A stretch of 16,933 nucleotides of DNA from Burkholderiaceae bacterium (GTDB lineage Bacteria; Pseudomonadota; Gammaproteobacteria; Burkholderiales; Burkholderiaceae), in the NCBI GenBank assembly GCA_947457745.1, contig CANGWT010000022.1:1-16933 (forward strand), given 5' to 3'. Both the position numbers and the translations under genes were made by a program. Every line of letters starts with the position of its first letter. Within the stretch, counting starts at the first letter, position 1. The notes below the pieces were generated by a model. It made no database searches. It was not told the origin of the DNA and saw nothing but the letters and a program-made list of their open reading frames with translations. Positions 1-7,793 of this stretch are shown in pieces.

Positions 1-11
1 AGAAGCTTCAC

Positions 12-1829
12 ATGACTAAACGCGCACTTCGTAATATCGCCATCATCGCCCACGTTGACCACGGTAAAACTACTTTGGTTGACCAACTCTTGCGCCAATC
101 TGGCACATTCCGCTCAAACGAAAAAATGACCGAACGCGTCATGGACTCAAACGACTTGGAAAAAGAGCGCGGCATTACTATTTTGTCCAAGAACTGTGCG
201 GTTGAATATGACGGTACACACATCAACATCGTTGACACACCAGGACACGCCGACTTCGGTGGTGAAGTAGAGCGCGTGCTCTCCATGGTTGACGGTGTTT
301 TGCTCTTAGTTGATGCAGTTGAAGGTCCAATGCCACAAACTCGCTTCGTAACCAAGAAAGCCTTAGCCCTTGGCTTGAAGCCTATCGTCGTGATTAATAA
401 GGTTGACCGTCCAGGTGCACGTTGCGACTATGTAATTAACGCTACTTTTGAATTGTTTGATAAGTTAGGCGCTACGGAAGAGCAGCTCGACTTCCCAATC
501 ATCTATGCATCTGGCTTGAATGGCTATGCGGGCACAACGGAAGATGTTCGTGAAGGCAATATGCGTCCATTGTTTGACGCTGTTCTGAAATATGTTCCTG
601 TGCGTGATGATGATCCAGATGGTCCTTTGCAATTCCAGATCTCTTCAATCGACTACAACAGCTATGTCGGTAAGATTGGTGTTGGCCGTATTAGCCGTGG
701 ACGTGTGAAGTCAGGTATGGAAGTAGTTTGCATGAATGGTCCTGATGGCGTGCCATTTAAAGGCCGTATCAACCAAGTATTGAAATTTAAAGGTTTAGAG
801 CGTGAAATCGTTGACGAGGCATTTGCTGGAGATATTGCTTTAATCAACGGTATTGAAGAGTTGGCGATTGGTACAACGGTGTGTGCAGTTGATAAACCGG
901 ATCCATTGCCAATGCTCAAGATTGATGAGCCTACCTTAACCATGAACTTCATGGTGAACACCAGCCCATTGGCTGGTCGTGAAGGCAAGTTTGTTACTAG
1001 CCGTCAAATTCGTGAGCGTCTTGATCGTGAGTTGAAAGCCAACATGGCTTTGCGCGTAAAAGAAACTGATGATGACACCGTGTTTGAAGTGTCAGGCCGT
1101 GGCGAGTTGCATCTCACCATCTTGGTAGAGACCATGCGTCGTGAAGGCTACGAGATGGCAGTTTCCCGTCCTCGTGTTGTGTTCCACGAAGAGAATGGCG
1201 TCAAGATGGAGCCGTACGAGAACTTAACAGTTGATGTAGAAGATGCTACTCAAGGTTCCGTGATGGAAGACTTGGGTAAGCGCAAGGGCGAGTTACAAGA
1301 CATGGTGAGTGATGGAAAAGGTCGTACCCGTCTGGAGTACCGCATTCCTGCGCGTGGCTTGATTGGCTTCCAAGGCGATTTCATGACCATGACTCGCGGT
1401 AACGGTTTGATGAGTCATACATTTGATTCTTATGCTCCAGCTAAAGATGGCATCTTGGGCGAGCGTCATAACGGCGTATTGATTAGCCAAGATGATGGTG
1501 AAGCAGTTGCTTACGCTATTTGGAAGCTACAAGATCGCGGTCGTATGTTTGTTAAACATGGCGATCCTGTTTATGAAGGTATGGTGATTGGTATTCATAG
1601 TCGCGATAACGACTTGGTTGTGAACCCGATTAAAGGTAAGCAATTAACTAACGTTCGATCTTCAGGTACTGATGAGGCGGTTCGTTTGGTGACGCCAATC
1701 GACTTGACTTTGGAATACGCTGTTGAATTCATTAGCGATGATGAGTTGGTTGAAGTGACGCCGAAAAGCGTACGAATCCGTAAGCGTTACTTGAAGGAGC
1801 ATGACCGTAAGAAAGCTTCCCGCGAGTAA
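12..1829 (+). CDS. typA: Ribosome-associated GTPase TypA/BipA
   Basis: This encodes a 605-residue translational GTPase of the EF-G-like TypA/BipA family, close to the usual length of about 605-615. The G-domain motifs are all visible: G1 AHVDHGKT (residues 13-20), switch I RGITI (53-57), G3 DTPGHADF (75-82) and G4 NKVD (129-132). Elongation-factor-like beta-barrel and alpha/beta domains follow, with the family C-terminal domain at the end (for example RGLIGFQGDF in the last third). Members of this family bind the 70S ribosome and help 50S assembly and growth under cold or stress conditions. The ATG start has a purine-rich AGAAG seven bases upstream. The promoter lies outside the window, and a strong intrinsic terminator follows the stop. 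Family assignment is very secure; the stress role is from the family, not from this sequence. Confidence 0.97.
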   Translation: MTKRALRNIAIIAHVDHGKTTLVDQLLRQSGTFRSNEKMTERVMDSNDLEKERGITILSKNCAVEYDGTHINIVDTPGHADFGGEVERVLSMVDGVLLLVDAVEGPMPQTRFVTKKALALGLKPIVVINKVDRPGARCDYVINATFELFDKLGATEEQLDFPIIYASGLNGYAGTTEDVREGNMRPLFDAVLKYVPVRDDDPDGPLQFQISSIDYNSYVGKIGVGRISRGRVKSGMEVVCMNGPDGVPFKGRINQVLKFKGLEREIVDEAFAGDIALINGIEELAIGTTVCAVDKPDPLPMLKIDEPTLTMNFMVNTSPLAGREGKFVTSRQIRERLDRELKANMALRVKETDDDTVFEVSGRGELHLTILVETMRREGYEMAVSRPRVVFHEENGVKMEPYENLTVDVEDATQGSVMEDLGKRKGELQDMVSDGKGRTRLEYRIPARGLIGFQGDFMTMTRGNGLMSHTFDSYAPAKDGILGERHNGVLISQDDGEAVAYAIWKLQDRGRMFVKHGDPVYEGMVIGIHSRDNDLVVNPIKGKQLTNVRSSGTDEAVRLVTPIDLTLEYAVEFISDDELVEVTPKSVRIRKRYLKEHDRKKASRE

Positions 1830-1866
1830 TTTCGCAGAAGTGCTTTAATAAGTCATCTAGTTGGTA

Positions 1867-1899
1867 AATAAGAGTCACCTTTGGGTGGCTCTTATTTTT
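1867..1899 (+). terminator. Rho-independent terminator of typA
   Basis: A 13-bp stem (1867-1879 pairing with 1884-1896, one G-U wobble) closes a TTTG loop and runs into a T-rich tract. It begins 37 bases after the typA stop and separates typA from tex. Confidence 0.88.
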
Positions 1900-1943
1900 A
1901 CTCCGTAGCAATATTCTTAAAATCTTAGTAAATTAATCATTTC

Positions 1944-4307
1944 ATGCTGCCATCTATTGAACAACGCCTTGCCCAAGAGTTATCCGCTAAACCTGCACAA
2001 GTGGCTGCTGCCATCGCATTGATGGATGAAGGTGCAACCGTTCCTTTTATTGCACGTTATCGTAAGGAGGCAACTGGTGGATTGGACGATACGCAGTTGC
2101 GTTTACTGGAAGATCGTCTGGGTTATTTGCGGGAGCTGGAAGAGCGTCGCAAAGCAATTGTTGCTTCGATTGAAGAGCAGGGCAAGATGACTCCGGAGTT
2201 ACTCAAATCCATCATGTTGGCAGAAGATAAGACGCGCCTGGAAGATCTCTATCTTCCTTATAAGCTTAAGCGTCGCACCAAGGCACAAATCGCTTTAGAG
2301 GCTGGATTAGAGCCTTTGGCTAATGACTTATTGGCTAACCCCATGTTGGATCCAGAAGTGGAAGCAGCCAAATACCTCAAAGAGGCATTTACGTCGGATC
2401 AGGGCGATAACTCAGGTGTAGTCGACACCAAGGCGGCCCTTGAAGGTGCGCGTCAGATTTTGATGGAGCGCTTTGCTGAAGATGCTGGACTGGTGCAATC
2501 ACTCAGAACATATTTGCAGGAGCATGGCGTTGTGGAATCTAAAGTCATTGCCGGTAAAGAACAAGAGGGTGAGAAATTCGCAGATTACTTCAATTATTCA
2601 GAGCCTATCTCGGCAATCCCGTCGCATCGTGCCTTGGCTTTATTTAGAGGACGTCGCGAGCAAATGCTCATGGTCAACTTGCGTCTAGATACCGAAGAAG
2701 AAAAGCCCAAATGGGACGCACCGCATAATCCTTGTGAATCCCGTATCGCCAATCAGTTCAAGATTAAAAACGAAGGTCGCCCTGCCGATCAGTGGCTTGC
2801 AGAGACTGTGCGTTGGACTTGGCGTATCAAATGCTCGATGCACTTGGAGTCTGAGTTGATGAGTTCTCTTCGTGAACGCTCTGAAGCGGAGGCGATTAAC
2901 GTCTTTGCACGTAACCTCAAGGCTTTACTGTTGGCTGCACCTGCAGGACCAAAGGTCACCATCGGCCTTGATCCCGGTATGAGAACCGGCGTCAAAGTTG
3001 CCGTAGTAGATGCGACAGGTAAGGTGGTAGATACCGATGTGATTTACCCACACCAACCCAAGAATGATTGGGATGGTTCATTGCATACGCTTGCAAAATT
3101 AGCCGAGAAACATCAGGCTTCCTTAATCTCCATCGGCAACGGTACAGCCTCACGTGAGACTGATAAGTTAGCGCAAGATTTAATCAAAGCCAAACCCGAA
3201 CTCAAGCTGACCAAGATTGTGGTCTCTGAAGCAGGCGCATCAGTTTACTCTGCCTCTGAGTACGCATCAAAAGAATTGCCTAGCATGGATGTGTCATTAC
3301 GTGGAGCGGTATCGATTGCGAGAAGGTTGCAGGATCCACTGGCCGAACTAGTCAAGATTGATCCAAAGTCAATTGGCGTGGGTCAATATCAGCACGATGT
3401 GATGCAGACTCAGTTAGCTAAGTCATTGGTGGCGGTAGTGGAGGATTGCGTCAATGCGGTGGGTGTTGATGTGAACACGGCATCCGCACCCTTATTGGCA
3501 AGAGTCTCAGGATTAAGTAGTACGGTTGCTGAAGGTATCGTTACTTATCGAGATAGCCATGGTGCCTTTCAGACGCGGGCAGATTTGCGTAGCGTGCCAC
3601 GCTTGGGAGATAAGACCTATGAGCAAGCGGCTGGCTTCTTACGCATTATGAATGGCAAAGATCCTTTGGATGCTTCTGCTGTTCACCCAGAATCCTATCC
3701 TTTGGTAGAGAAGATTCTGAAAGATATCAAGAAGGGCGTTAAAGAAGTCATTGGTGATACGACAATACTTAAAGGCTTGAGTCCAGAAAAGTACGCTGAT
3801 GAAAAGTTTGGCCTTCCTACGGTCACTGACATCATTAAGGAATTAGAGAAGCCTGGCCGCGATCCACGTCCGGAGTTCACCACAGCGACTTTTAAAGATG
3901 GTGTCGAAAAAATCAGTGATCTTAAGGCAGACATGATCTTAGAGGGCGTTGTCACGAACGTGGCAGCCTTTGGGGCATTCGTCGATATTGGCGTTCATCA
4001 AGATGGCCTGGTACATATCTCCGCATTGGCTAATACCTTTGTTAAAGATCCGCACATGGTAGTCAAAGCCGGGCAGGTTGTTAAGGTCAAAGTACTTGAA
4101 GTAGATGAAAAGCGCAAGCGCATTGCACTCACAATGCGACTCTCTGATGAAGCGCCTAAAGTGTCGGCAGGCTCAAAACCTGAGCAAAGGGCAAATAGAC
4201 CTGGCACCCCAAGAGCTCCTGAAGCTAGAAGACCGCAAGAAGATAGAAGATCTGCACCCCCAATGAATAATGCAATGGCAGATGCCTTGCGAAAGCTTAA
4301 GGGTTAA
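1944..4307 (+). CDS. tex: Tex family RNA-binding transcription accessory protein
   Basis: This encodes a 787-residue Tex protein, full length for the family. An N-terminal helical region carries the hallmark DEGATVPFIARYRKE (about residues 28-42). A YqgF/RNase H-like domain starts at IGLDPGMRTGVK (from residue 340), a helix-hairpin-helix region follows at about 508-570 (VDVNTASAPLLARVSGL), and an S1 RNA-binding domain lies at about 663-735 (LEGVVTNVAAFGAFVDIG). The last 50 residues are Pro/Arg-rich and probably disordered. Tex binds nucleic acid and interacts with the transcription machinery; it was first linked to toxin gene expression. No clear Shine-Dalgarno precedes the ATG, but the conserved N-terminus begins just inside this start and no better start exists. 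A TAAAAT -10-like hexamer lies at 1918-1923 without a convincing -35. Confidence 0.96.
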   Translation: MLPSIEQRLAQELSAKPAQVAAAIALMDEGATVPFIARYRKEATGGLDDTQLRLLEDRLGYLRELEERRKAIVASIEEQGKMTPELLKSIMLAEDKTRLEDLYLPYKLKRRTKAQIALEAGLEPLANDLLANPMLDPEVEAAKYLKEAFTSDQGDNSGVVDTKAALEGARQILMERFAEDAGLVQSLRTYLQEHGVVESKVIAGKEQEGEKFADYFNYSEPISAIPSHRALALFRGRREQMLMVNLRLDTEEEKPKWDAPHNPCESRIANQFKIKNEGRPADQWLAETVRWTWRIKCSMHLESELMSSLRERSEAEAINVFARNLKALLLAAPAGPKVTIGLDPGMRTGVKVAVVDATGKVVDTDVIYPHQPKNDWDGSLHTLAKLAEKHQASLISIGNGTASRETDKLAQDLIKAKPELKLTKIVVSEAGASVYSASEYASKELPSMDVSLRGAVSIARRLQDPLAELVKIDPKSIGVGQYQHDVMQTQLAKSLVAVVEDCVNAVGVDVNTASAPLLARVSGLSSTVAEGIVTYRDSHGAFQTRADLRSVPRLGDKTYEQAAGFLRIMNGKDPLDASAVHPESYPLVEKILKDIKKGVKEVIGDTTILKGLSPEKYADEKFGLPTVTDIIKELEKPGRDPRPEFTTATFKDGVEKISDLKADMILEGVVTNVAAFGAFVDIGVHQDGLVHISALANTFVKDPHMVVKAGQVVKVKVLEVDEKRKRIALTMRLSDEAPKVSAGSKPEQRANRPGTPRAPEARRPQEDRRSAPPMNNAMADALRKLKG

Positions 4308-4366
4308 AAATCGTTACACTGAAGTAGTAGAGTACACCAGAAAATAGGCATAGAGATATCAGCTAA

Positions 4367-5125
4367 ATGAATCCGATCAAACATATTCTTTTGACTTTGC
4401 TCGCTCTGTATGTCTCTGCTTCTTTAGCTCAAACAGCGCCAACAGTAGCTGCGGCCTCAGACCTCAAGTTTGCCCTAGAAGAAATTGCTGCTAACTATAA
4501 GGCCGATAAGGGGCAAGAGGTGAGGCTGGTATTTGGTTCATCTGGTGTGCTCTGGCAGCAAGTCAAAAACGGAGCGCCCTTTGGTTTACTGATGTCAGCA
4601 GATGAAGCGTATATCGATGACTTATATAAAAATGGCTTAACGTTAGATCAGGGGAGTCTTTACGCTATTGGCAGGATAGCCCTCTTGCAGAAAAAGGGTA
4701 GTCCAATCAAGCTTGGCACAGATAAAGACGGTTTGATTAAAGCGATTACAGAAGCCAAGAAAATTGCTATAGCTAACCCAGAGCACGCACCCTACGGCAG
4801 AGCTGCAAAAGAATATCTTATTAATATTGGGGTTTGGGATTTGGCTCAGCCTAAGTTGGTATTTGGAGAAAACATTTCTCAAGCAACCATGTTTGCCTTA
4901 AAGGGCTCAGCAGATTTTGCAATTGCAGCTCTATCTTTAGCGATATCACCCCAAGTGCAAGCGCAATCTACCCATATATTGATACCGGATCATTTACATA
5001 AGCCCTTAAGACAAAAGATGGCCTTGATAAAAAATAGCGCATCTAGCGCAAAAGATTTTTATCAATACCTACAAGAGTCTAAATCCCGGAAAATCATGAG
5101 CAGGTATGGCTTTACCGCTCCCTAG
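4367..5125 (+). CDS. modA: Molybdate-type ABC transporter substrate-binding protein (ModA family), orphan
   Basis: This encodes a 252-residue periplasmic binding protein. A signal peptide spans about residues 1-21 (hydrophobic core, then SASLA-Q). Motifs match ModA: AAASDLK (28-34, S31), FGSSG (57-61, S58/S59), ANPEHAPYGRAAKE (136-149, A141) and FGENISQA (167-174). These correspond to the oxyanion-contacting serines and alanine known for ModA. The position of the E. coli ligand tyrosine appears to be in an ALS context (188-190), as in the ModA subgroup with an ALSQ motif, so molybdate binding is still plausible. No modB, modC or modE is in the window, so it must work with a transporter encoded elsewhere or bind another oxyanion. 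It lies 59 nt after tex and 37 nt before arsR on the same strand, so it may be cotranscribed with either. No clear ribosome-binding site precedes the ATG. Confidence 0.85.
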   Translation: MNPIKHILLTLLALYVSASLAQTAPTVAAASDLKFALEEIAANYKADKGQEVRLVFGSSGVLWQQVKNGAPFGLLMSADEAYIDDLYKNGLTLDQGSLYAIGRIALLQKKGSPIKLGTDKDGLIKAITEAKKIAIANPEHAPYGRAAKEYLINIGVWDLAQPKLVFGENISQATMFALKGSADFAIAALSLAISPQVQAQSTHILIPDHLHKPLRQKMALIKNSASSAKDFYQYLQESKSRKIMSRYGFTAP

Positions 5126-5128
5126 TCA

Positions 5129-5156
5129 TCGATTTGTAATATAGTTCGATTATTAT
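5129..5156 (+). promoter_or_regulatory. Candidate arsR promoter/operator region
   Basis: The 37-nt modA-arsR gap contains a directly repeated TCGATT (5129-5134 and 5146-5151, 17 bp apart) and AT-rich half-sites TAATA (5137-5141) and TATTA (5151-5155). TATTAT at 5151-5156 could be a -10 with TCGATT at 5129 as a poor -35 (16-bp spacer), which would give a transcript starting at or next to the ATG. ArsR repressors usually sit on such AT-rich sites over their own promoter. The repeat is seen directly; the promoter and operator role is inferred. Confidence 0.3.
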
Positions 5157-5162
5157 GGAATT

Positions 5163-5489
5163 ATGAAAAATACTGAAGCTATTCTGGCATTTATTGCCCT
5201 AGGGCAAGAATCCCGCTTAAACGTCTATCGCCTGATTGTTCAAAAGGGTGACCAGGGTTTATTGCCCTCGCAAATCCATGAGATGCTGGGCATTCCTAAT
5301 GCGACTCTCAGCTTTCATTTAAAAGAACTCTATCAGGCGAATCTGATTACTGTCGAACGTCAAGGTCGCAATCTGATCTACAGACCAAATCCAGGAATAG
5401 TTGAAGATCTTAGTCAATTCCTGCTGGCTAACTGCTGCGACGGTAAGCCTTGCAAAACCACGAATACCGTAAAAAAAGTAAAAGCCTAA
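5163..5489 (+). CDS. arsR: ArsR-family arsenic-responsive repressor
   Basis: This encodes a 108-residue winged-helix repressor of the ArsR/SmtB family. The recognition-helix region is PNATLSFHLKEL (45-56) and the wing is VERQGRNLIYRP (64-75). The metal-binding helix motif ELCVCDL of plasmid R773 ArsR is absent. Instead, three cysteines cluster near the C-terminus as NCCDGKPC (C91, C92, C97). This resembles the three-cysteine C-terminal As(III) site described for Acidithiobacillus ferrooxidans ArsR, so an As(III)/Sb(III) sensor is the natural reading. It heads the arsR-arsC-acr3 operon and its TAA overlaps the ATG of arsC by one base. A three-codon mini-ORF (5155-5166) ends across its ATGA start. 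The GGA at 5157-5159 is the only SD-like sequence. Confidence 0.93.
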   Translation: MKNTEAILAFIALGQESRLNVYRLIVQKGDQGLLPSQIHEMLGIPNATLSFHLKELYQANLITVERQGRNLIYRPNPGIVEDLSQFLLANCCDGKPCKTTNTVKKVKA

Positions 5490-5968
5490 TGAAACAGTAC
5501 AACATCCTTTTCTTATGCACCCACAACTCCGCACGATCGGTATTGGGTGAGGCTTTAGCCTCTACACACCCAAGTGGCAAATTTATAGGATATTCAGCTG
5601 GTTCTACCCCGGGCACAAGCGTAAATCCTATTGCTGCTGATATTGCAGAAGAATTGGGTATGGACCGCGCTCTTTTGAGATCGAAGAGTTGGGATGAGTT
5701 TGCTCTACCAGACTCCCCGAAGATGGATTTTATTGTGACGGTTTGCGATAACGCCGCTGGCGAAGTGTGCCCATTTTGGCCAGGTCAGCCTGCGACAGCG
5801 CATTGGGGTTTCCCTGATCCATCCCAAGTACAAGGTACTGATTTAGAGAAAAAGGCAGCCTTTAATGAGGTGAAGAATGGCCTGAAAAGACGCCTGGATA
5901 TTCTGGCTGCGATGCCATTAGAAAAGCTCGACTCCATGAGTCTTAAAGAGATTCACATATCAATCTAA
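5489..5968 (+). CDS. arsC: Arsenate reductase, low-molecular-weight phosphatase type
   Basis: This encodes a 159-residue ArsC that reduces arsenate to arsenite in the cytoplasm. The P-loop is CTHNSARS (residues 10-17), the CX5R signature of LMW-phosphatase-type reductases, with C10 as nucleophile. DSPKMDFIVTVCDNAAGEVC holds two further cysteines, C86 and C94. They sit where thioredoxin-coupled ArsC enzymes keep their redox shuttle (C82/C89 in pI258), but one residue further apart. Whether the electron donor is thioredoxin or glutaredoxin cannot be decided by reading. I chose the ATG at 5489, which overlaps the arsR stop as TAATG, over an in-frame ATG at 5450 inside arsR. Only the shorter form begins with the usual beta strand directly before the P-loop. 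Translation is probably coupled to arsR. Confidence 0.95.
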   Translation: MKQYNILFLCTHNSARSVLGEALASTHPSGKFIGYSAGSTPGTSVNPIAADIAEELGMDRALLRSKSWDEFALPDSPKMDFIVTVCDNAAGEVCPFWPGQPATAHWGFPDPSQVQGTDLEKKAAFNEVKNGLKRRLDILAAMPLEKLDSMSLKEIHISI

Positions 5969-5976
5969 ATGCAAGC

Positions 5977-7026
5977 ATGAATAGCATAACTAAAAAACTC
6001 TCCTTTCTAGATCGCTATTTAACGGTTTGGATCTTTGCAGCAATGGTCCTAGGTATTGCCTTGGGTCACTTTATTCCAGATGTGGAAAAGTTTATTAATT
6101 TCTTTCAGGTTGGAACAACTAATCTCCCAATTGCTATTGGTTTGATATTGATGATGTATCCACCCTTTGCTAAGGTGCGTTATGAAGACCTGCCTGACGT
6201 TTTCAAAGATAAACGTATTTTTCTGATTTCACTATTCATGAACTGGATCATTGCGCCAACTTTGATGTTCTTTTTGGCAATTACTTTTGTTCCAGATCAG
6301 CCAGAGTACATGGCGGGCCTCATCTTAATTGGAATCGCACCTTGTGTTGCGATGGTAATTATTTGGAATGACCTAGCTAAAGGCTCTACTGAATATGCTG
6401 CCGGCTTAGTAGCATTTAATGCCATTTTTCAAGTGCTGTTCTTTAGTGTCTACGCTTATTTCTTTCTCACTGTGTTGCCTCCGTATTTCGGCCTCGTTGG
6501 CTCGAGCGTCAGCATGGGCATGGGTCAGATTGCGCAGAGTGTATTTATCTATTTAGGCATTCCTTGTATCGCTGGAATATTAACCAGGGTATTGATGCTC
6601 AAGTTCATGACTAAAGCGCTTTATCACGATCATGTTGTGCCTCGCATTGGTAAGCTTACCTTGATTGCCTTGCTCTTTACCATCGTCGTGATGTTTAGTC
6701 TTAAAGGCGGGGTTATCTTGACACTCCCGATGGACGTCCTCACCATCGCTGTTCCATTGCTGATTTTCTTTCTAATCATGTTCTTGCTGACATTCTTTGT
6801 TACTGGCAAGATGGGGATCGACTACAAGCGTTGCTGCACGCTCTCATTTACAGCTTCGAGTAATAACTTTGAATTGGCTATTGCAGTGGCGATTGCAGTA
6901 TTTGGAATCAACTCTGGAGCAGCCTTTGCAGCAGTGATAGGTCCTCTAGTGGAGGTGCCTATCATGATTGGCTTAGTCACTGTGGCTTTGTGGTTTAAAG
7001 AGCGCTATTTCTCAAGAAAAGTTTAA
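5977..7026 (+). CDS. acr3: ACR3-family arsenite efflux permease
   Basis: This encodes a 349-residue polytopic membrane protein with about ten hydrophobic segments, matching the ACR3 (Bile/arsenite/riboflavin) family rather than the longer ArsB family. Hallmarks are LMMYPPFAKVRYEDL (58-72), GIAPCVAMVIIWNDLAKG (119-136) with the conserved cysteine C123, and SSNNFELAIAVAIAVFG (294-310) with E299; the Cys and Glu are the residues known to matter for arsenite transport in ACR3 proteins. It completes the operon by exporting the arsenite made by ArsC. It starts 8 nt after the arsC stop, with no good SD. A mini-ORF ATG CAA GCA TGA (5969-5980) ends over its start codon. No intrinsic terminator is evident in the 35 nt before the convergent minus-strand gene. 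Confidence 0.95.
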   Translation: MNSITKKLSFLDRYLTVWIFAAMVLGIALGHFIPDVEKFINFFQVGTTNLPIAIGLILMMYPPFAKVRYEDLPDVFKDKRIFLISLFMNWIIAPTLMFFLAITFVPDQPEYMAGLILIGIAPCVAMVIIWNDLAKGSTEYAAGLVAFNAIFQVLFFSVYAYFFLTVLPPYFGLVGSSVSMGMGQIAQSVFIYLGIPCIAGILTRVLMLKFMTKALYHDHVVPRIGKLTLIALLFTIVVMFSLKGGVILTLPMDVLTIAVPLLIFFLIMFLLTFFVTGKMGIDYKRCCTLSFTASSNNFELAIAVAIAVFGINSGAAFAAVIGPLVEVPIMIGLVTVALWFKERYFSRKV

Positions 7027-7061
7027 GTTGAAGACTTCGTAGATCTAATTCTGCAGCTCTT

Positions 7062-7298
7062 TTATGCTCTGTAAGGCCTAAGCAGATCCTCTAAACCAAA
7101 GGCATCATTCGCATGCCTGAGTTGGTCAATTGAGGTTCGGAGCGCTTTTACCTCTTTGCATTTGAGTTTTTGAAGTTTCTTACGATCCATTCCATAGGTA
7201 TCCACTAAGTAGCGAATCCTAGAAAGACATATTTGTAGACGAATCAGCCAGTAGATGGCAAATATGCCTGGGGCGAATAAGAGCAGCAAAATACTCAT
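7062..7298 (-). CDS. Small single-span membrane protein, function unknown
   Basis: This encodes 78 residues that I do not recognise. Residues 2-24 form one hydrophobic segment (ILLLLFAPGIFAIYWLIRL and beyond). A basic, helical cytoplasmic-type tail follows (DRKKLQKLKCKEVKALR, 38-54), with a C-terminal LEDLLRPYRA. The positive charges after the helix suggest an N-out/C-in orientation. It lies downstream of the universal stress gene on the same strand, but the usp terminator hairpin stands between them, with its T-tract ending only 12 nt before this ATG. A three-codon mini-ORF (7310-7299) abuts the start as TAA|ATG, and there is no strong SD. The clear membrane helix and intact frame argue for a real gene; function is unknown. 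Confidence 0.6.
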   Translation of the reverse strand: MSILLLLFAPGIFAIYWLIRLQICLSRIRYLVDTYGMDRKKLQKLKCKEVKALRTSIDQLRHANDAFGLEDLLRPYRA

Positions 7299-7310
7299 TT
7301 ATGTATCCAT

Positions 7311-7337
7311 AAAAAAGGCCGTCATGTAAGACGGCCT
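7311..7337 (-). terminator. Rho-independent terminator of the universal stress gene
   Basis: A perfect 8-bp stem, AGGCCGTC (7316-7323) pairing with GACGGCCT (7330-7337), has a six-base loop. On the minus strand it runs into six or more Ts (7316-7311). It lies 21 nt after the stop of the usp gene. Confidence 0.9.
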
Positions 7338-7358
7338 ATTGAAGTTAATATGTAATGC

Positions 7359-7784
7359 TTACTTGATCAGTAAGACGGCTTGCTTGGCCGTATTACTTAC
7401 CCTCTGTGCGACAGAGCCCATCATAGTGTCGAAAATACCACTGCGACCTTTTGAACCCATGACGATCAAATTAAACTTTTCTTTATTGGCGAGTGCAATG
7501 ATCTCGTTAGCAATATTGCCGCGCTTAATGACCATGCTATGTTTTACGCCTGCAGCATCCAATGCCTTCTGGGCGCCCTTGAGTTCTTTTTCACTCAATT
7601 CGCGGAGGTAGTCATCAATGACGCTATTTGCTACAAATTGCTTCACGTGACCAAGGCCAGCATCGTCATGAACGCTAATTAATGTCACTGCGCACTTACT
7701 GCGCAAATCTTTAGCTAACTTTCCAACGTACTTAGCTGCATTGAGCGAAGATTTGGAGCCGTCAACTGGTAATAGAATTTTCAT
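7359..7784 (-). CDS. Universal stress protein, UspA family, ATP-binding type
   Basis: This encodes a 141-residue single-domain Usp. The N-terminus MKILLPVDGS has the conserved Asp (D8). The nucleotide-binding signature G-2x-G-9x-G-S is complete (G110, G113, G123, S124 within VMGSKGRSGIFDTMMGS), which marks the ATP-binding class rather than the non-binding UspA type. Such proteins act as cytoplasmic dimers in stress survival. On the minus strand an unusually strong Shine-Dalgarno, GAGGGTG (7787-7793), sits just upstream of the ATG. It is embedded in a four-codon mini-ORF, ATG AGG GTG TTA TGA, whose stop overlaps the start codon. It has its own terminator downstream. The 126-nt upstream gap (7785-7910) separates it from the same-strand permease and should hold its promoter, though I could not pick out convincing hexamers. 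Confidence 0.94.
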   Translation of the reverse strand: MKILLPVDGSKSSLNAAKYVGKLAKDLRSKCAVTLISVHDDAGLGHVKQFVANSVIDDYLRELSEKELKGAQKALDAAGVKHSMVIKRGNIANEIIALANKEKFNLIVMGSKGRSGIFDTMMGSVAQRVSNTAKQAVLLIK

Positions 7785-7786
7785 AA

Positions 7787-7793
7787 CACCCTC
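7787..7793 (-). promoter_or_regulatory. Strong ribosome-binding site of the universal stress gene
   Basis: On the minus strand the sequence reads GAGGGTG, ending two bases before the ATG. It is the best SD match in the window and fixes the usp start at 7784; most other starts here have weak or no SD. Confidence 0.7.

Noticed and set aside
8..355. Minus-strand open frame inside typA
   Set aside because: A Ser/Thr-rich shadow of a strongly conserved plus-strand coding sequence, with no SD or family motif.
4308..4366. TTACAC/TACACT hexamers before the modA-like gene as a promoter
   Set aside because: No pairing of hexamers with 16-19 bp spacing and adequate match was found.
5137..5155. TAATA/TATTA inverted repeat as a definite ArsR operator
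   Set aside because: The arms are only 5 bp, AT-only and spaced by 9 bp in AT-rich DNA, too weak to call an operator by itself; kept only as a low-confidence regulatory region.
5450..5488. Longer arsC from an ATG inside arsR
   Set aside because: The 13 extra residues are polar and precede the strand that begins the LMW-phosphatase fold; the TAATG overlap at 5489 is the usual operon arrangement.
7027..7061. GAAGACTTC palindrome after acr3 as a terminator
   Set aside because: The stem is too short to leave a proper loop and no T-tract follows.
7339..7611. Plus-strand open frame opposite the universal stress gene
   Set aside because: Antisense shadow; the minus-strand frame has the full Usp motif, a strong SD and a terminator.
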